NCBI GenBank assembly: GCA_028583605.1
Contig: CM053326.1
Span: forward strand, 6,580,587-6,644,586
Length of the DNA stretch: 64,000 nucleotides
Direction of reading: 5' to 3'
Source of the DNA: Dastarcus helophoroides
Lineage: Eukaryota > Arthropoda > Insecta > Coleoptera > Bothrideridae
How positions within the stretch are numbered: the first letter of the stretch is position 1; each line of letters begins with the position of its first letter. Shown one piece after another: positions 22,400-33,529 of this stretch. Made by a program: the position numbers and the translations under genes. A model generated the notes under the pieces. The model worked only from the letters and a program-made list of their open reading frames with translations. It did not search any database and was not told where the DNA came from.

Positions 22400-23601
22400 T
22401 GAAGGTCTTCGAAAGCTATAGAAGAGCGACGCTGATATCGAACCCATATTGGAATGGAAAGAAGCTGGAGATAGACCTGAATGGCAAGAAGTTTTCGACA
22501 GAAGTTCAGCTCTTAAGAATTTATGGGCTCAATGAAAATCCCTCCAGGTATAGGAAGGGGTGCTGAAGAAGGCATGGGGGAGGCGGATGGAAACCGTGTT
22601 AACTTGCAGTTGGTGGTGCCACAGGAGAAGATTCCACAGGTTTTGTGGGAGGTGCACAATGGGACCTCTGGTGAACAAGACCCTGGAGAAGATTCGAAAA
22701 CGGTTTTACTGGGTTAGCTGCAGGGAGGACGTCGAGCAGCGATGGTGTCGGAGATGTGTCACCTGCTCTGCATCCAAGGGTCCTTGTACCAGAAGGACCC
22801 TGAAGCCATATAATATGGAAGCTCAATTTGAGGGAATTGCGGCCGATGTGGCGGAACTATTTCCAGCATCAGACGATGGAAATAATTACATCCTGGTGGC
22901 CATAGACTATTTCCATAAATGGCCTGAAGCTTAAGCTATCCCGAACTAGGAAGCCACCACAGTCGCAAGGGTTCTTGTGGACAACTTCGAATCGGGGGTT
23001 TTCCAAGAGGTGTGCCGCCTTTGAATAAAGACAACTCGAACTACACCTTTTTATCCACAGTCTGATGGAATGGTGGAAAGATTTAAGAGAACATTGGAGG
23101 AACATTTTTCGAAGGTCGTTTTCAAGCATCAGAAAGACCGGGACCGACAACTACAACTGTTTCTAATGGCCTATCGCGCGGCAACTCATGAAACTATACG
23201 GGTCAGGCTCCGGTGAAAGTGATCTTCGGGAGGGAATTCGTCTTCCGAGTGACTTGATGTTTGGATCATCAAGGGAGGCCCCCGGGGAGACGATGGATTT
23301 CGTAGACGGCTTGAGCGAAGCGATATTGGAGACACATGCCCTGGTGCGGATGAAGATCAACTTGGCGACGGACCAGATGAAGTCCAGATATGACGTAAAA
23401 GCCAACCATGATGGTTTTAGTGAGGGCGAATTGGTATGTCTCTGCAACACTCAACCCAGGAAAGGAGTTTCGCCGAAGTTTACGCCATGTTGGGAGGGTC
23501 CGTACAAAGTCATGAAGAGGATCAACAACTTGGTATACCGAATCCAGAGCAGCCGTAGGATCAATATGAAAGTGGTATACCTCAACAGACTGAAAATATA
23601 A
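22400..23601 (+). pseudogene. Gypsy pol remnant: integrase
   Basis: Just after the primer-binding site the sequence enters the linker between RNase H and integrase (EPILEWKEAGDRP). It is followed by the zinc-binding segment (KTLEKIRKRFYWVSCREDVE, then WCRRCVTCSASKG). The catalytic core begins (DVAELFP, NNYILVAIDYFHKWPEA) and is then interrupted. The piece at 22936-23190 is frameshifted and contains a PQSDGMVERF-like segment. The last frame (23188-23601) has the C-terminal region (DLMFGSSREAP, GVSPKFTPCWEGPYKVMKRI). In-frame stops, shifts and a deletion make it non-functional. In intact elements this protein inserts the cDNA into chromosomes. Confidence 0.85.
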
Positions 23602-23655
23602 TGGCGAAGTGACTGATTGGAACTGATCGGGATGGTCAGTCTTAAGAGGGGGGCA

Positions 23656-24037
23656 GTGTAACAAAATGTAATTATAAAATTTGGTAAGGAATTTTCTAGA
23701 AAATTTAATAATGAGAACGGGAATGGGAATGAATTAAACGGCATATAAACACCCCAGAAATTTCCGCAAGCGACAATGTTATCTGCACGGAGATCGGGCT
23801 TGAAACCAGAATGATACCTATAAATATGCAATCGTCTTTCCCCCAGTTAGTCAACGAATAGGTTAGTCAGTAAAACAGGTAAAACAGTGAATAAGTTAGT
23901 TAATTAAACAGTGTTAGTGAGTTAATTAGTTAATTGGTCAGTTAGGTGAATTATAACTGTAGTGTTCCGGAATTAGTTTGGAAATAACGTGGTTACAATT
24001 CACGAAGTATTAATTTTCAAACCGAAAACACTCTACA
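23656..24037 (+). repeat. Gypsy 3' LTR
   Basis: Begins TGTAACAAAATGTAATTATA right after a short purine-rich tract (AAGAGGGGGGCAG, about 23643-23655) that fits a polypurine tract. It ends with ACACTCTACA before the ATAA duplication. It is diverged from the 5' LTR, with several substitutions and small indels. Confidence 0.85.
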
Positions 24038-24123
24038 ATAATAGTCAAACTAAAACACAATTTAAACAATGCACAGTTATCAATTTAACTTTTAGTAGAC
24101 GTACAGATATATTTAAAGCCAGT

Positions 24124-24184
24124 ATTGGCGGTAGATCTTGCATGATAAGTCTGATCGGTCCTAGGTTCAAATCCCAGTGCCAAT
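24124..24184 (+). repeat. tRNA-like sequence, probably a decayed tRNA-derived element
   Basis: CTAGG-TTCAAAT-CCCAG (24161-24177) folds as a T-arm, with a good B-box (GGTTCAAATCC) and a 7-nt loop. ATTGGCG (24124-24130) can pair with TGCCAAT (24178-24184) as an acceptor stem. The total, 61 nt, is too short for a full tRNA. The anticodon arm seems collapsed, and ATAAG-TCTGA-TCGG recalls the central part of a tRNA-Arg. No CCA is encoded. A SINE head or tRNA pseudogene is more likely than a working tRNA. Confidence 0.35.
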
Positions 24185-25833
24185 CATGCATTTTTAAGTC
24201 ACCTCTTACTCATAGCTACATAATACTGAAGCATATAATGCGAATTAGCGTCTAAAGAAGTTTTCACTTCAAATACACCTCACCTAATTAATGGACGACC
24301 TTTATTAGATTTCGTCACACCCTAATGAGACCTTGCTAAAAAGGAAATCGTACGATTGAAAGTAAAGGATCTCATGACTGTTTTCTCATTTACAAATCAC
24401 TGTAATTAATGTGTGCGCTATTCTGTGAAAATTCTTCACAAAATTACTTCAATATCGTTCAAAATAAATGCCAAATAAATTAGAATCACTTAAGTTTCTG
24501 AATATAGAGTAAATCGCATTAAATTAATTATTTAGTCATCTTCTCACTCAAACACTCAATATTACAAATTCTCATTTAAATTATAAAGTACAAAAAAACT
24601 TTGTTTTAATTTAATATTCCATAATTAGGGATGTTAGCAGTTCACAAACAAGGCACCATTTAATCAATTTAAATGAAGCTCTCCTCTAAATTTGGCCAAC
24701 GAAAAATCTTTCGAGTGATCGGTTTAGGAGTAACCAGAAAGCATCAAGTTTATTTGAATCAAGACAAACAGATGCTAATATATTTACGGGAGAATTGTTT
24801 GACAGATTGGACAGACCTATAGCACAATTAGCTGTAAACTAATTTGCAGTTTACACAACCGTATAAAATTACTCTAATTTATTTGGAGTTCAATTGAAAT
24901 TGTAAATTGAATTCCAGCTCCCGCTACTATAAATACATCTAATATTATTAGGTGTTCCCGTATTTTCTTAAGTCCAATCTAAATTACATGTTATAGCCTT
25001 GAAATAAAATAAACACAAATTGTTTGTGTACATAAACTAGTATCTGTTACCAGTCTCACTCGTAAGTGTTTTGAAATAGTAACTCCCATTTTATGTACAC
25101 CGACGCAATTTTATTAGAAAAATATGGTGTTAGATATCATCCGCCTCCTAACATTATCGTAAATCTGAAAAATGGGAATCCTTTATTTATCTTTACTACG
25201 AATTTAAGAAAAGCTGCGCCTACGTTTTAACAGCTGAATCATATTTATGTGTACACATAAAGAACTGCTTTAATATTAAAGCTCCTGGATGATTTATACA
25301 GAGTTGCGACTGTTTGATGCTCTTGGAACATGCAACTCGGCCAATACTTCGCATTTCTCTGGAATAGAACTCTTTATTTACTTTTGCTGCATGTTAATAA
25401 ACTTCAAATAAGTTTAATAAACCTTCCACTAAAACGTGAAACCGTTTCAAACTAAATAACATGCAACTCGTAAACTCACTATACAATTACGGAAGATCTT
25501 ATCGTCTAACATTAGAATTATAGAAATACACCACACCGTACATACATTTCAATTGATTTTAGATTATACGCTAACACGACATTTAAATTAATTAAAAATA
25601 GTTATGAAAAGGTATTTACGACAGCTCATAATTTGGTTTAATTTGGGCTTTTTTGTTGTTTGTTTCAAAGTACATTGGCAAACAAATTCTTTGGATAAAG
25701 GCATCCATCAAAAGGAGGCTTTCTAATATCGTTTCACTATTTTTCATCGCGGTGAATAATGGGAGTTACATGAATTTCAACATCATCCTTGAAAATTGCA
25801 ATGTGAATTAAGATTATTTTAGAAAACTTTGTA
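24185..25833. other. No gene seen
   Basis: AT-rich DNA without recognisable frames or repeats shared elsewhere in the window. Confidence 0.6.
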
Positions 25834-26046
25834 CAGAGTTATTGATCATATATTGGACCTACAGACTATTTCGTTTATTTTTTAAAATACGAAAAAAAAT
25901 ATAAGAAATCAAATTGGTGTAGATCTTAACGTACATTTATTATATGCTATTGAAAAAACAATTGCATAACACAATTTTGATATATTTAGCATACATCAGT
26001 TTTTTTCTTAGTGGGACACCCAGTATATTTTGACATATTCATTGAG
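25834..26046 (-). repeat. Interspersed repeat X, copy 2 (uninterrupted)
   Basis: Read on the minus strand, this copy runs from GAATATGTCAAAATATACTG through GGGTGTCCCAC and TAGCATATAATAAATGT to ATATATGATCAATAAC. It gives the undisturbed order of the segments that are split at 31157-35891. Its termini (ACTGGGTGTCCC and the reverse complement of AACTCTGTAC) suggest a short non-autonomous DNA element. Confidence 0.65.
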
Positions 26047-26399
26047 AACGAGTAGACATTTTTTAGCTACATGTAAATTGATGAATGATCTGAAATATTG
26101 AAAATCATTAATATGTTGGCTGCCATCACCGGTGATGTTTTTAATTCATCTGAACACTGTATGAATCACCTGTGATCCCCCCATGGAGTAATCTCGATAT
26201 TGCTGATAGTGCTCATAAAGCAAATAGGAAGCTCTGAGCATCAACGCTGATTTTTTTTGTAACAAAAACGTATCTCGTTCCAAACAGTGATAAAAATTCA
26301 GTTTTCTTAAATTTATTTGTATTTTTGCACAGGGGGAATGCTTATTTTCTATTATTCGTTGAATGTGGTGCACATGATGCGGTATCTGCTTAATACGCA
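26047..26399. other. No gene seen; flank of the LINE
   Basis: A frame on the minus strand at 26146-26400 has no recognised domain. ATGTTGGCTGCCAT at about 26111-26124 is the inverse of a sequence immediately after the LINE tail (TGGCAGCCAACAT, about 30857). CACCGGTG follows as a small palindrome. Confidence 0.45.
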
Positions 26400-26837
26400 C
26401 TGATATTATTAGTGAAATTAGTGCTTGTTTAAGTGCTTACAATTAAAATTTGCTTATACCAAACCCATCTCTTAATAACACTGTTAGTGAAAGTGATAAT
26501 TACTATCCTGTCAGTTGAAAATTTCGCTCTTTGCAACAATTGCATGGTAAAGACAATATTTACGATTTAATCAGTTTATTTCTTGATATATGTTAATCTT
26601 CTATACAAAAACTTATCGCGTGAGTGATAATCTTCCTTTGTACACTATAACCTTATCCACGGTCATTCTTGTTTGTCAATTCTGTCAGTCACCACGATTG
26701 GCCCCGTCGGTGTGAAGAATTGTATCCCTGTTATTTCCTCCCCTTACTACATTAATATATTACTAATACCTAAATAACTTATTTTCAATTCTATTTGGCT
26801 CTGTTTTACGTATAAGTTTTATTGTTATATTATTAAC

Positions 26838-27712
26838 ATGCCAGCCTCGTGTCTTGCATCTAATGCTGCAGTAACTCCAACAACCCAATCGTTAAAATGC
26901 TCAATCTGCAAAAGATACTCACAGGCCAAATGTCTAAACATACCTATTTCTGAAGTTAGTCTCATCCTTCAAGAAAAAATAAATTGGGCTTGTCCGAAAT
27001 GCACTAAACCTGAAAGCCCTGATCAACCATTATCCGCTGCTTTTATAGAAAATTTATTAAAAAACCAGTTTGAGCTATTAAAAAGTGACTTAAAAACCGA
27101 AGTAAGACAAACTATGCAGGACGAGTTAAAATTGTTGTATGATCGAATTGATAAATTAGAGATTGAACTGAAGCTTTCAAAAAGAGAAATTGCTGCATTA
27201 AAGAAAGCACAACCCATCGCAACCAGAAATGAGTCTTCCCTCGAGTTTGAGGACGTGATGCGGGAATTTACAGAAAAACAAAAACGGGCTAAGAATATCA
27301 TCATCTTTAACGCAGAAGAGGAACAGGGAATTTCGAAGCAGGAAAACTTAATTCGTGACAGGCAGCATGGTATCAGGATATATTGAGAGTTATTAATCCT
27401 TCTATTAACGCTGAAGAATTGGAAATACAAAGTCTTGGTCATGCCGTAGAAACCAATACATCTAGGCTCCTAAGAGTTATACTGGCTACTGATTCAGATG
27501 TCCCAAAAACTATTAAATTGGCTAAGAATTTGAGAAGCCATGAGCAATATAAACGGATTAGACTTTCATATGACAAAACCATAAAACAACAAAATGCATA
27601 CAAAGCATTAAAAAACGAATTAAATACAAGAACAGCTAATGGAGAAGTTAATCTTAGGATTGTTTACAACCAGGGCATTCCAAGGATTACCAACGGAAAG
27701 GCTTTAAACTAA
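26838..27712 (+). pseudogene. LINE ORF1 (PHD-like finger, coiled coil), frameshifted
   Basis: ATG at 26838 starts a protein with an atypical Cys/His finger (LKCSICKRYSQAKCLN ... WACPKC, residues about 20-55). A charged coiled-coil stretch follows (residues about 75-125). ORF1 proteins of this LINE type bind the element RNA. Near 27360-27385 the frame shifts by one base. The second half, from about 27383, reads RVINPSINAEEL ... SRLLRVILATDSD and then an RNA-binding-type region, ending in GKALN at 27712. Both halves are otherwise clean, so this single shift is the only obvious break. ORF2 begins with no spacer. Confidence 0.75.
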
Positions 27713-30597
27713 ATCCCCCCAATTACGAAATAATTTCCCTCCACACATACTATCAAAATGTGAGAGGTTTACGATCCAAAATTCTTTTGTTTTATAACAA
27801 TTTATTATTATGTAATTATGAAATAGTTGCATTAACTGAAACGTGGCTTAACTCAGATATACAATGCTGTGAGTTGTTTTCTAATAATTTCACAGTGTTT
27901 CGTAAGGACAGGGAGTATAGTTTTCTCAATGTGGCTAGAGAAGGTGGTGTCCTCCTCGCAATTTCTGATAAATTTCAAACCTCTAAACTTAATTTTAATC
28001 ATATAACTGAAGCAATTCCATTAGTTGATATTTGTGGAGTCAAAGTTACTTTGCACTCTAATGTAGTGATCTTTGTCTTTGTTGTTTATATACCTCCGAC
28101 CTGTAGAGTTGCTGAGTACGACCTATTTTTTAAATAACTTGAAGACTCTAATTTTGAGTTTAACTGTGACAAACTAATGATTATTGGTGATTTCAATATT
28201 AGAAACTTTAATAACTCAAATGACAACTACTTTATGCGAATCAAGAATTTCATGCAAATTCAGGACCTTCATCAATGCAATAATGTATTAAATTCCTCCG
28301 ACAGGCTATTCGACTTATTATTATCAAATTTCAATTGTCATGTTCTGAAATCCACATTTCCTTTAGTTCCTGAAGATGCATATCACCCTGCGCTTGACAT
28401 TAATGTTACTCTATCTTGTCAGCGGTTTATTAATTTTGATGTTAATCATCAAGGCTATCAAGCCCAATCATTTAATTTTAAAAAAGCGAACTACCTACTG
28501 CTATATGATTTATTATCTAATATTGACTGGAGTATACTGAAAACATTTAATGATGTGAACATTGCTTGCTCTACCTTCTACAAAATCCTGACGAATGCAT
28601 TCGAATCTGCTATTCCGAAATATACACAGAAATCAAATTGTCATACATGCTATCCACCATGGTTCGATTCCCATTTAATCAAGTTAATAAAATTTAAAGG
28701 CAGTTTACACAAAAATTATAAGCGTACTCGCAATTCCAATGTATATGAGAACTTTAAATATTATAGAGCATTATGCAAAAAAATAGCTGACCAATCTTAC
28801 AAAGAATATCTCTTGAACGTCCAGAATAGCATTTCCAATGATCCTAAAAAGTTTTGCTCTTTTATTCAAATAAAGAAAGGGAGAATAAGAATTCCTGGTG
28901 TTATGTCCTATGGTACTGCACAATTGTCCACTCCTCAAGAGATTGTGGATGGGTTTGCAACTTTTTTTAAAAGTGTATACATAACACCCAGTAACACTCA
29001 TAATTCAGATAATACGGCTACCAAATATTTCTCTCATTTTCCTGATACAGTCTCTATTTTGAATATAACTGAAGCTGAAATATTAGAGGCACTAAAACGG
29101 TCAAAGGATAAGTTTACTTCTGGACCAGATGACATTCCCAGCTTTCTGCTGAAAGATTGTGCTAACGTGTTTTCTAAGCCGCTCACTATTCTATTTAATT
29201 TGTCTTTAAAAACATCTGAATTTCCGTCGCTGTGGAAACAGGCATGTATTACAGTGTTTAAAAAGGGTACTACAACGCAAATAAGCAACTACAGACCAAT
29301 TTCGCTACTTTGTAACTTTGCAAAGATATTTGAGTCGATTTTATACAAGCGCATACATGCATCAATAAAAATTTTTATACCTGAGAATCAGCATGGTTTA
29401 ATTGAGAAACGATCTACTGTAACAAATCTAGCTTCTTTCTCTCAGTATGTGGCTGAAATCATTGACCGTCATGGACAAGTTGATTGTGAATACACAGACC
29501 TTGAAAAAGCCTTTGATCAAATTGATCATTTTATTCTCTTGCAAAAATTGCAACTTTATGGATTTTCAGACCGGCTGATACACTTTTTTATGTCATACCT
29601 AACAAATAGGGAGCAATTTGTCAAATATCGAAATTTTAAATCTAACACGTTCAGCCCAACATCGGAAGTTCCACAAGGCTCAAATCTCGGTCCTTTGATC
29701 TTTGTCTTATTCATCAATGATATTGTTTCTGTTATAAAATCATCCAAACTGCTTTTTGCAGATGACTTAAAATTCTTTAGTTCCGTATCTTCTAATGAGG
29801 ACTGTGTATTAATTCAAAAAGACATTGATGCTGTTGTTAAGTGGTGCAATGATAATCGGCTTTCTTTAAATATATCTAAATATAATGTTGTTTCCTACTC
29901 AAGAAAAATCAATATAATCAAGCATGAGTATGAAATTAATAGTGTCATTTTAAGCAGATGTGAATCCATAAGGGATCTAGGAGTTATTATGGATAGTAGT
30001 TTTAACTTTGCTTTGCACATTACTGAGGCACTTTCATCAGCATATAAAACATATGGCTTTCTGTGTAGAAATTGTAAGGATTTTAAAAACAAGAAATCTT
30101 TAGCATTATTATTTCAGTCGCTAGTACTAACACGTCTTGAATATGGCTCCCTTATCTGGTTTCCAATATATAATACTCATATCACAGCGTTAGAGTCAAT
30201 TCAAAGGCGTTTCCTCAAATTCTTGTGTTTCATTCAAGATGGTGTCTACCCAGCTAGAGGCTGTGACCATAACGTTCTTTTAAATCGCTTCAATTTTATC
30301 AGTCTACAAACCCGAAGAATAACACATGGAATGAATTTCTTATACGGACTCCTCAATAATTGTATAGATTGTCCAGACTTACTTTCCAAGATAAACTTTT
30401 TGGTGCCAAGACTGAGTGCAAGATCAAAACAAATGTTCTATTGTGAGAATAGTCGTACTAACGCTATGGGCAGGTCTCCGCTAGTGATTCTCACAAAATA
30501 TGCTAATGGTATTGCGGACAGTTTTGATTTCTATTCAGACAGTCGGGCCAAATTAAGAAAAACTATCGAAGAGACGTTTAGCCACATTTCCTTATAA
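27713..30597 (+). pseudogene. LINE ORF2: endonuclease and reverse transcriptase, one internal stop
   Basis: The frame is open directly after ORF1 without its own ATG. The endonuclease half shows YYQNVRGLRSK, IVALTETWLN, GGVLLAI, IIGDFN (28177-28195) and YHPAL, the catalytic landmarks of the apurinic-type nuclease. An in-frame TAA at 28135-28137 lies between FVVYIPP and IIGDFN. From there to 30597 the frame is open for about 806 residues. Reverse transcriptase motifs are present: DLEKAFD (motif A), EVPQGSNLGPLIFVLFINDI (motif B) and LLFADDL (motif C, FADD rather than YADD). Removing that one stop would leave a nearly complete enzyme, so this copy died recently or was copied with helper proteins. 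Confidence 0.88.
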
Positions 30598-30765
30598 TTA
30601 ATTTACTTTATTTATCTAATAACTAGTGTTTTCTCCGGGAAATTATTTTGTATAATTGATAATTCTTTGTTTTTTCTTATGATCAAGTGCATCTACTCCC
30701 ATCAATTTTTATTTTTTATTTTGTTTCTGTAATTGGGGCCTAAACCCTGTTGAAATATAATAAAC

Positions 30766-30782
30766 TATTATTATTATTGTTA

Positions 30783-30856
<74 letters not shown>
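30766..30856 (+). repeat. (ATT)n microsatellite, LINE tail
   Basis: About 90 bp of nearly pure ATT with two early G interruptions. It directly follows the LINE 3' UTR (AATATAATAAACT) and is the element's 3' tail. Confidence 0.9.
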
Positions 30857-31156
30857 GTGGCAGCCAACATGTTCATGTCCTTTTTTTCTGATTCCAATGA
30901 TGTATAAAAAGAATAAATTAAATATTTTGGAAGAAATTACGTTATTTTCAAAAAGTTTAAATAATGAGATAAATTATATGGCTAATAACGCATTCAGTAA
31001 TCTAAAATATCATTTGGAAAGTATGCCTAATCTAAAATGGAGCAATTTACTAACTTCAAAAAATTATTTTCTCGCTACAAATATTTCGTTTTTGCCAAAT
31101 TGGTTGAACTAAATGAATAATTATAATTATTGAAATAAAAAAAAATAGGGCTACCA
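30857..31156. other. Spacer after LINE, no assigned gene
   Basis: A frame on the + strand (about 30900-31110) could encode around 70 residues with no recognised domain. The upstream part of that reading is polyleucine from the ATT repeat and is meaningless. Confidence 0.45.
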
Positions 31157-31212
31157 GAATATGTAAAAATGTACAGAATGTTCCACTTAAAAAAACTTAT
31201 GTTTGTTAAATA
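31157..31212 (+). repeat. Interspersed repeat X, copy 3, part 1
   Basis: GAATATGTAAAAATGTACAG ... TTCCACTTAAAAAAACTTATG ... TTAAATA aligns with the start of copy 2 (minus strand, 26046 downward). The match breaks at the TA where the Tc1 element begins. Confidence 0.65.
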
Positions 31213-31424
31213 CACTTCTCCACAAAATTAACGCACCACTTGGAAATTTCGAGATAACTAAACAATTATCTCAAAATCATAAAATTTGATATACAGAACT
31301 TTAACACCTTAAGGATTAAAAGACTTTTATTTCCCCAGTTCATTTAATGACAGTAGTTGTTAAGATTTATTCAATGCTTGACAAAATATTGCAAAATTCT
31401 AATATTTTCACTTTTTTTTTAAGG

Positions 31425-32729
31425 TTAATATCGTGTGTTTCCCCTTCTACTGCGGATAACAGCTTCACACCCACGTGGAAGACTCTCTATTAAACTTGTT
31501 ATCTCCCTTTGATCTAGTCCATCCCAAATTTCTAGAATTCTTTCTTGTACCTCACCAAGGGTAGCTGGAAGGGGCATAAGAGCTTTGACTTGCTTTCCAA
31601 TAATGTCCCACAAATGTTCTATGGGATTCAGGTCTGGACTTCTTGCTGGCCACTCCATAACCTGAATACCAACTTCATCAAAGTATTCTCTCACTATTCT
31701 AGCAATGTGTGGTTTCGCATTATCTTGCATTAGAATAAAATCATCGCCAATATAGTGTTAGAAAAGAGCCGATTATAATGGTTTCGTTATCGGATATTTG
31801 TGTTGCTAGAGCCGCCGCCGGTCGCCTGAATTGAAGAGGACAACAACGTTATCACTGAAGCGTACTTTTGGAACCTTTTTTGCAAGCAGATTAAAAAGTT
31901 GATGTTGTCATTCAATTCGAGGCTCTCGGATAACACGCTGCTCACATGTTATTTGGCGATATTTCATTAATTATTGAAGCGAAATATAATTTGATATCGG
32001 TACGAGTGTATTTTTCTTTTATATTTCTAACAATAGGGACCATACGGCACGACATGTTCTTGTACAATTTCGGTTATGTATCGTCGACTATTCAGTGAAC
32101 CTCGATTGATCACCTGCAAGTCTGTGTGACCCGTTGAAGAGATGTCACCCCATACCATTATTGATCCGCCACCAAAAGTTTGGACTAGTCTTATGTTGCA
32201 TTGGGATACCGTTCGTTTCTTCGTCGAAACACTCTCACACGTCTATCATTGTTAAACAGACAAAATCTGGACTTGTCTGTGAATAAGACACGAGCCCATT
32301 CGGCGTTGGTCCAATTGACGTGATCTCTAGCAAATTGTAGTCTTATTCGGCGATGGTCTGCCGTTAAGAATGGACCCCTGGCTGTAATTCTGGGGTGCAA
32401 CTCGTCAGCAGCAAGCCGCCTTCTAACCGTTTCTATGCTGACTTGCAGATTATGTGTGGTTTCAAGCTGGATTTGCAAACCTCTACAGGTTGTAAATCTC
32501 TCACGTAATGCAAAAAACGATCTTGTATAGCGATTGTTTTGCTAGGCCTTCCTTGCCCTGGTCTTCTTTGATTCGTATTTGTTTCCCGCAACCGTTGAAC
32601 GACACGAGAAATTGTTGAATGGCATACCCCAAGTCTTTGGGCAATGTTTCGGTAACTTCATCCTTCATCGGCTAATGCTATAGCCTGGACACACTCATCA
32701 AGACTTAAATTGCGCGAAACACGGTTCAT
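31425..32729 (-). pseudogene. Tc1 transposase, multiply broken
   Basis: The coding sequence reads from about 32729 leftward. MNRVSRNLSLDECVQAIALA starts the N-terminal helix-turn-helix and ends in an in-frame TGA near 32659. The second DNA-binding helix region follows (NIAQRLGVCHSTISRVVQRL), then a frameshift. The block at 32191-32478 contains TVRRRLAADELHPR and FTDKSRF. This is the first catalytic Asp, with the usual following Glu changed to Lys. The last block (31425-31730) has MQDNAKPH and SPDLNPIEHLWD, the second Asp and the catalytic Glu of a DD34E enzyme. A 283-bp insertion separates the last two blocks. Not functional. Confidence 0.88.
31753..32035. mobile_element. Small insertion (MITE-like) nested in Tc1 transposase
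   Basis: The insertion interrupts the transposase between the VVP and MQDN regions. Its ends TAGTGTTAGAAAA and TTTCTAACAATA are inverted (TGTTAGAAA shared) and it sits at a TA. The interior (GAGCCGCCGCCGGTCGCC, about 31810) is GC-richer than the Tc1 flanks and is non-coding. The family is unknown. It must be younger than the Tc1 insertion. Confidence 0.7.
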
Positions 32730-33016
32730 CTTTTGAAAACAATGTTTTTCAATCCAAAATGCCAAAACACACCTCAAACAGTCAATTAGACAGAACTCTA
32801 ATGGAACAACACAAAATCCTGTTTTATGTTGTTTATACCTTATTTTGTTTTTTTCTTGATACCAGCTGCAAAATGGACCAACAAAAAAAGGTAGCAGCAT
32901 TTATCACACCCTAACATGATATGCTAATGTCCATGCATGTGGAAATTTTAAATTATTTGCACATGTACATGATTTTTGATAAAAGGATAGTGGTGCGTTA
33001 ATTTTGTGGAGAAGTG

Positions 33017-33112
33017 TATATCGAAATTGGATTATTTAATTGTTTTTCTGATAGCATATAATAAAAATATTTTTAAAACCACAACAACTTGATCTCTTAC
33101 ATTTTTTTCGTA
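33017..33112 (+). repeat. Interspersed repeat X, copy 3, part 2
   Basis: TATCGAAATTGGATTATTTA ... TAGCATATAATAAAAATA ... TTACATTTTTTTCGTA continues the X order of copy 2 and copy 1. It is bounded by the Tc1 element on the left and the pogo element on the right. Confidence 0.7.
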
Positions 33113-33529
33113 AGGTGGGATGAGCCAACTAAAGCCTACGTCCTAATAAGGCCTATTTTTTAAATTTCCCGCTTCACGATTTCAAATGCCCGCCAATGTT
33201 TGTAGAAGTGTGCGTGTACATTAACTAACGCACACAAGCACAGAAAGTGGCCCGTGCCGCGAGTGTGTTGAAACCTCCAGTCGAAAACAACCACGACGCG
33301 GAATGCACGCTTGTTTTTATAAAATTCTGGCAGAGTAAACAGTAAGTATTTTTATTTTTATTCGTTCACTGTATGCTGTGTTTTGTCTATAGGATAATTA
33401 TACGTTTAGCCATCTCCACACATAAGTGAAAAAGCTGTAATATCGGTGAATTCCATATAATTGTTGTTTTGTTTACCCATGCCCATGCCCTAATAAAGCC
33501 TATAAAAGTAATGTATAGGCCTTACAACG

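Larger units (their letters stand above)
21981..24037 (+). mobile_element. Ty3/gypsy LTR retrotransposon with large internal deletion
   Basis: Two direct repeats of about 385 bp (21981-22372 and 23656-24037) both begin TGTAACAAAATGTAA. They share long blocks such as AATTTCCGCAAGCGA and GTTACAATTCACGAAGTATT. ATAA flanks the element on both sides (21977-21980 and 24038-24041), a 4-bp target duplication expected for this superfamily. The interior is only about 1.28 kb. gag, protease, reverse transcriptase and RNase H are absent, leaving the integrase half of pol. LTR differences by eye (several SNPs and indels) indicate an old insertion. Confidence 0.88.
26400..30856 (+). mobile_element. Non-LTR retrotransposon (LINE), jockey/CR1-like, with (ATT)n tail
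   Basis: A two-ORF LINE. A 5' region of uncertain start is followed by ORF1 (26838-27712), ORF2 (about 27713-30597), a short 3' UTR and an (ATT)n tail at 30766-30856. ORF2 combines an apurinic-type endonuclease and a reverse transcriptase and continues to its end with a single internal stop. A simple-repeat tail instead of poly(A) is found in several LINE clades. The clade was judged only from motif style. The 5' end is not defined because no target-site duplication was found. Confidence 0.85.
31213..33016 (-). mobile_element. Tc1-type transposon inserted in repeat X
   Basis: Inverted ends CACTTCTCCACAAAATTAAC ... (31213 onward and its complement ending at 33016) extend for about 30 bp through GCACCACT. 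TA flanks both sides (31211-31212, 33017-33018), the signature of Tc1/mariner. The element is 1804 bp including a nested insertion at 31753-32035, and it carries a broken transposase on the minus strand. The flanking X-repeat sequence resumes exactly at the TA. Confidence 0.93.

Noticed and set aside
24124..24184. Functional tRNA gene
   Set aside because: Too short at 61 nt, with no proper anticodon arm.
26146..26400. 84-residue minus-strand frame as a host exon
   Set aside because: No domain, no splice context and immediate proximity to mobile elements; too little to support a gene.
26111..30870. TGGCAGCCAACAT as the LINE's target-site duplication
   Set aside because: The two occurrences are in inverted orientation, whereas a target-site duplication must be direct.
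30709..31112. Frames encoding polyisoleucine or polyleucine
   Set aside because: They are translations of the (ATT)n tail of the LINE.
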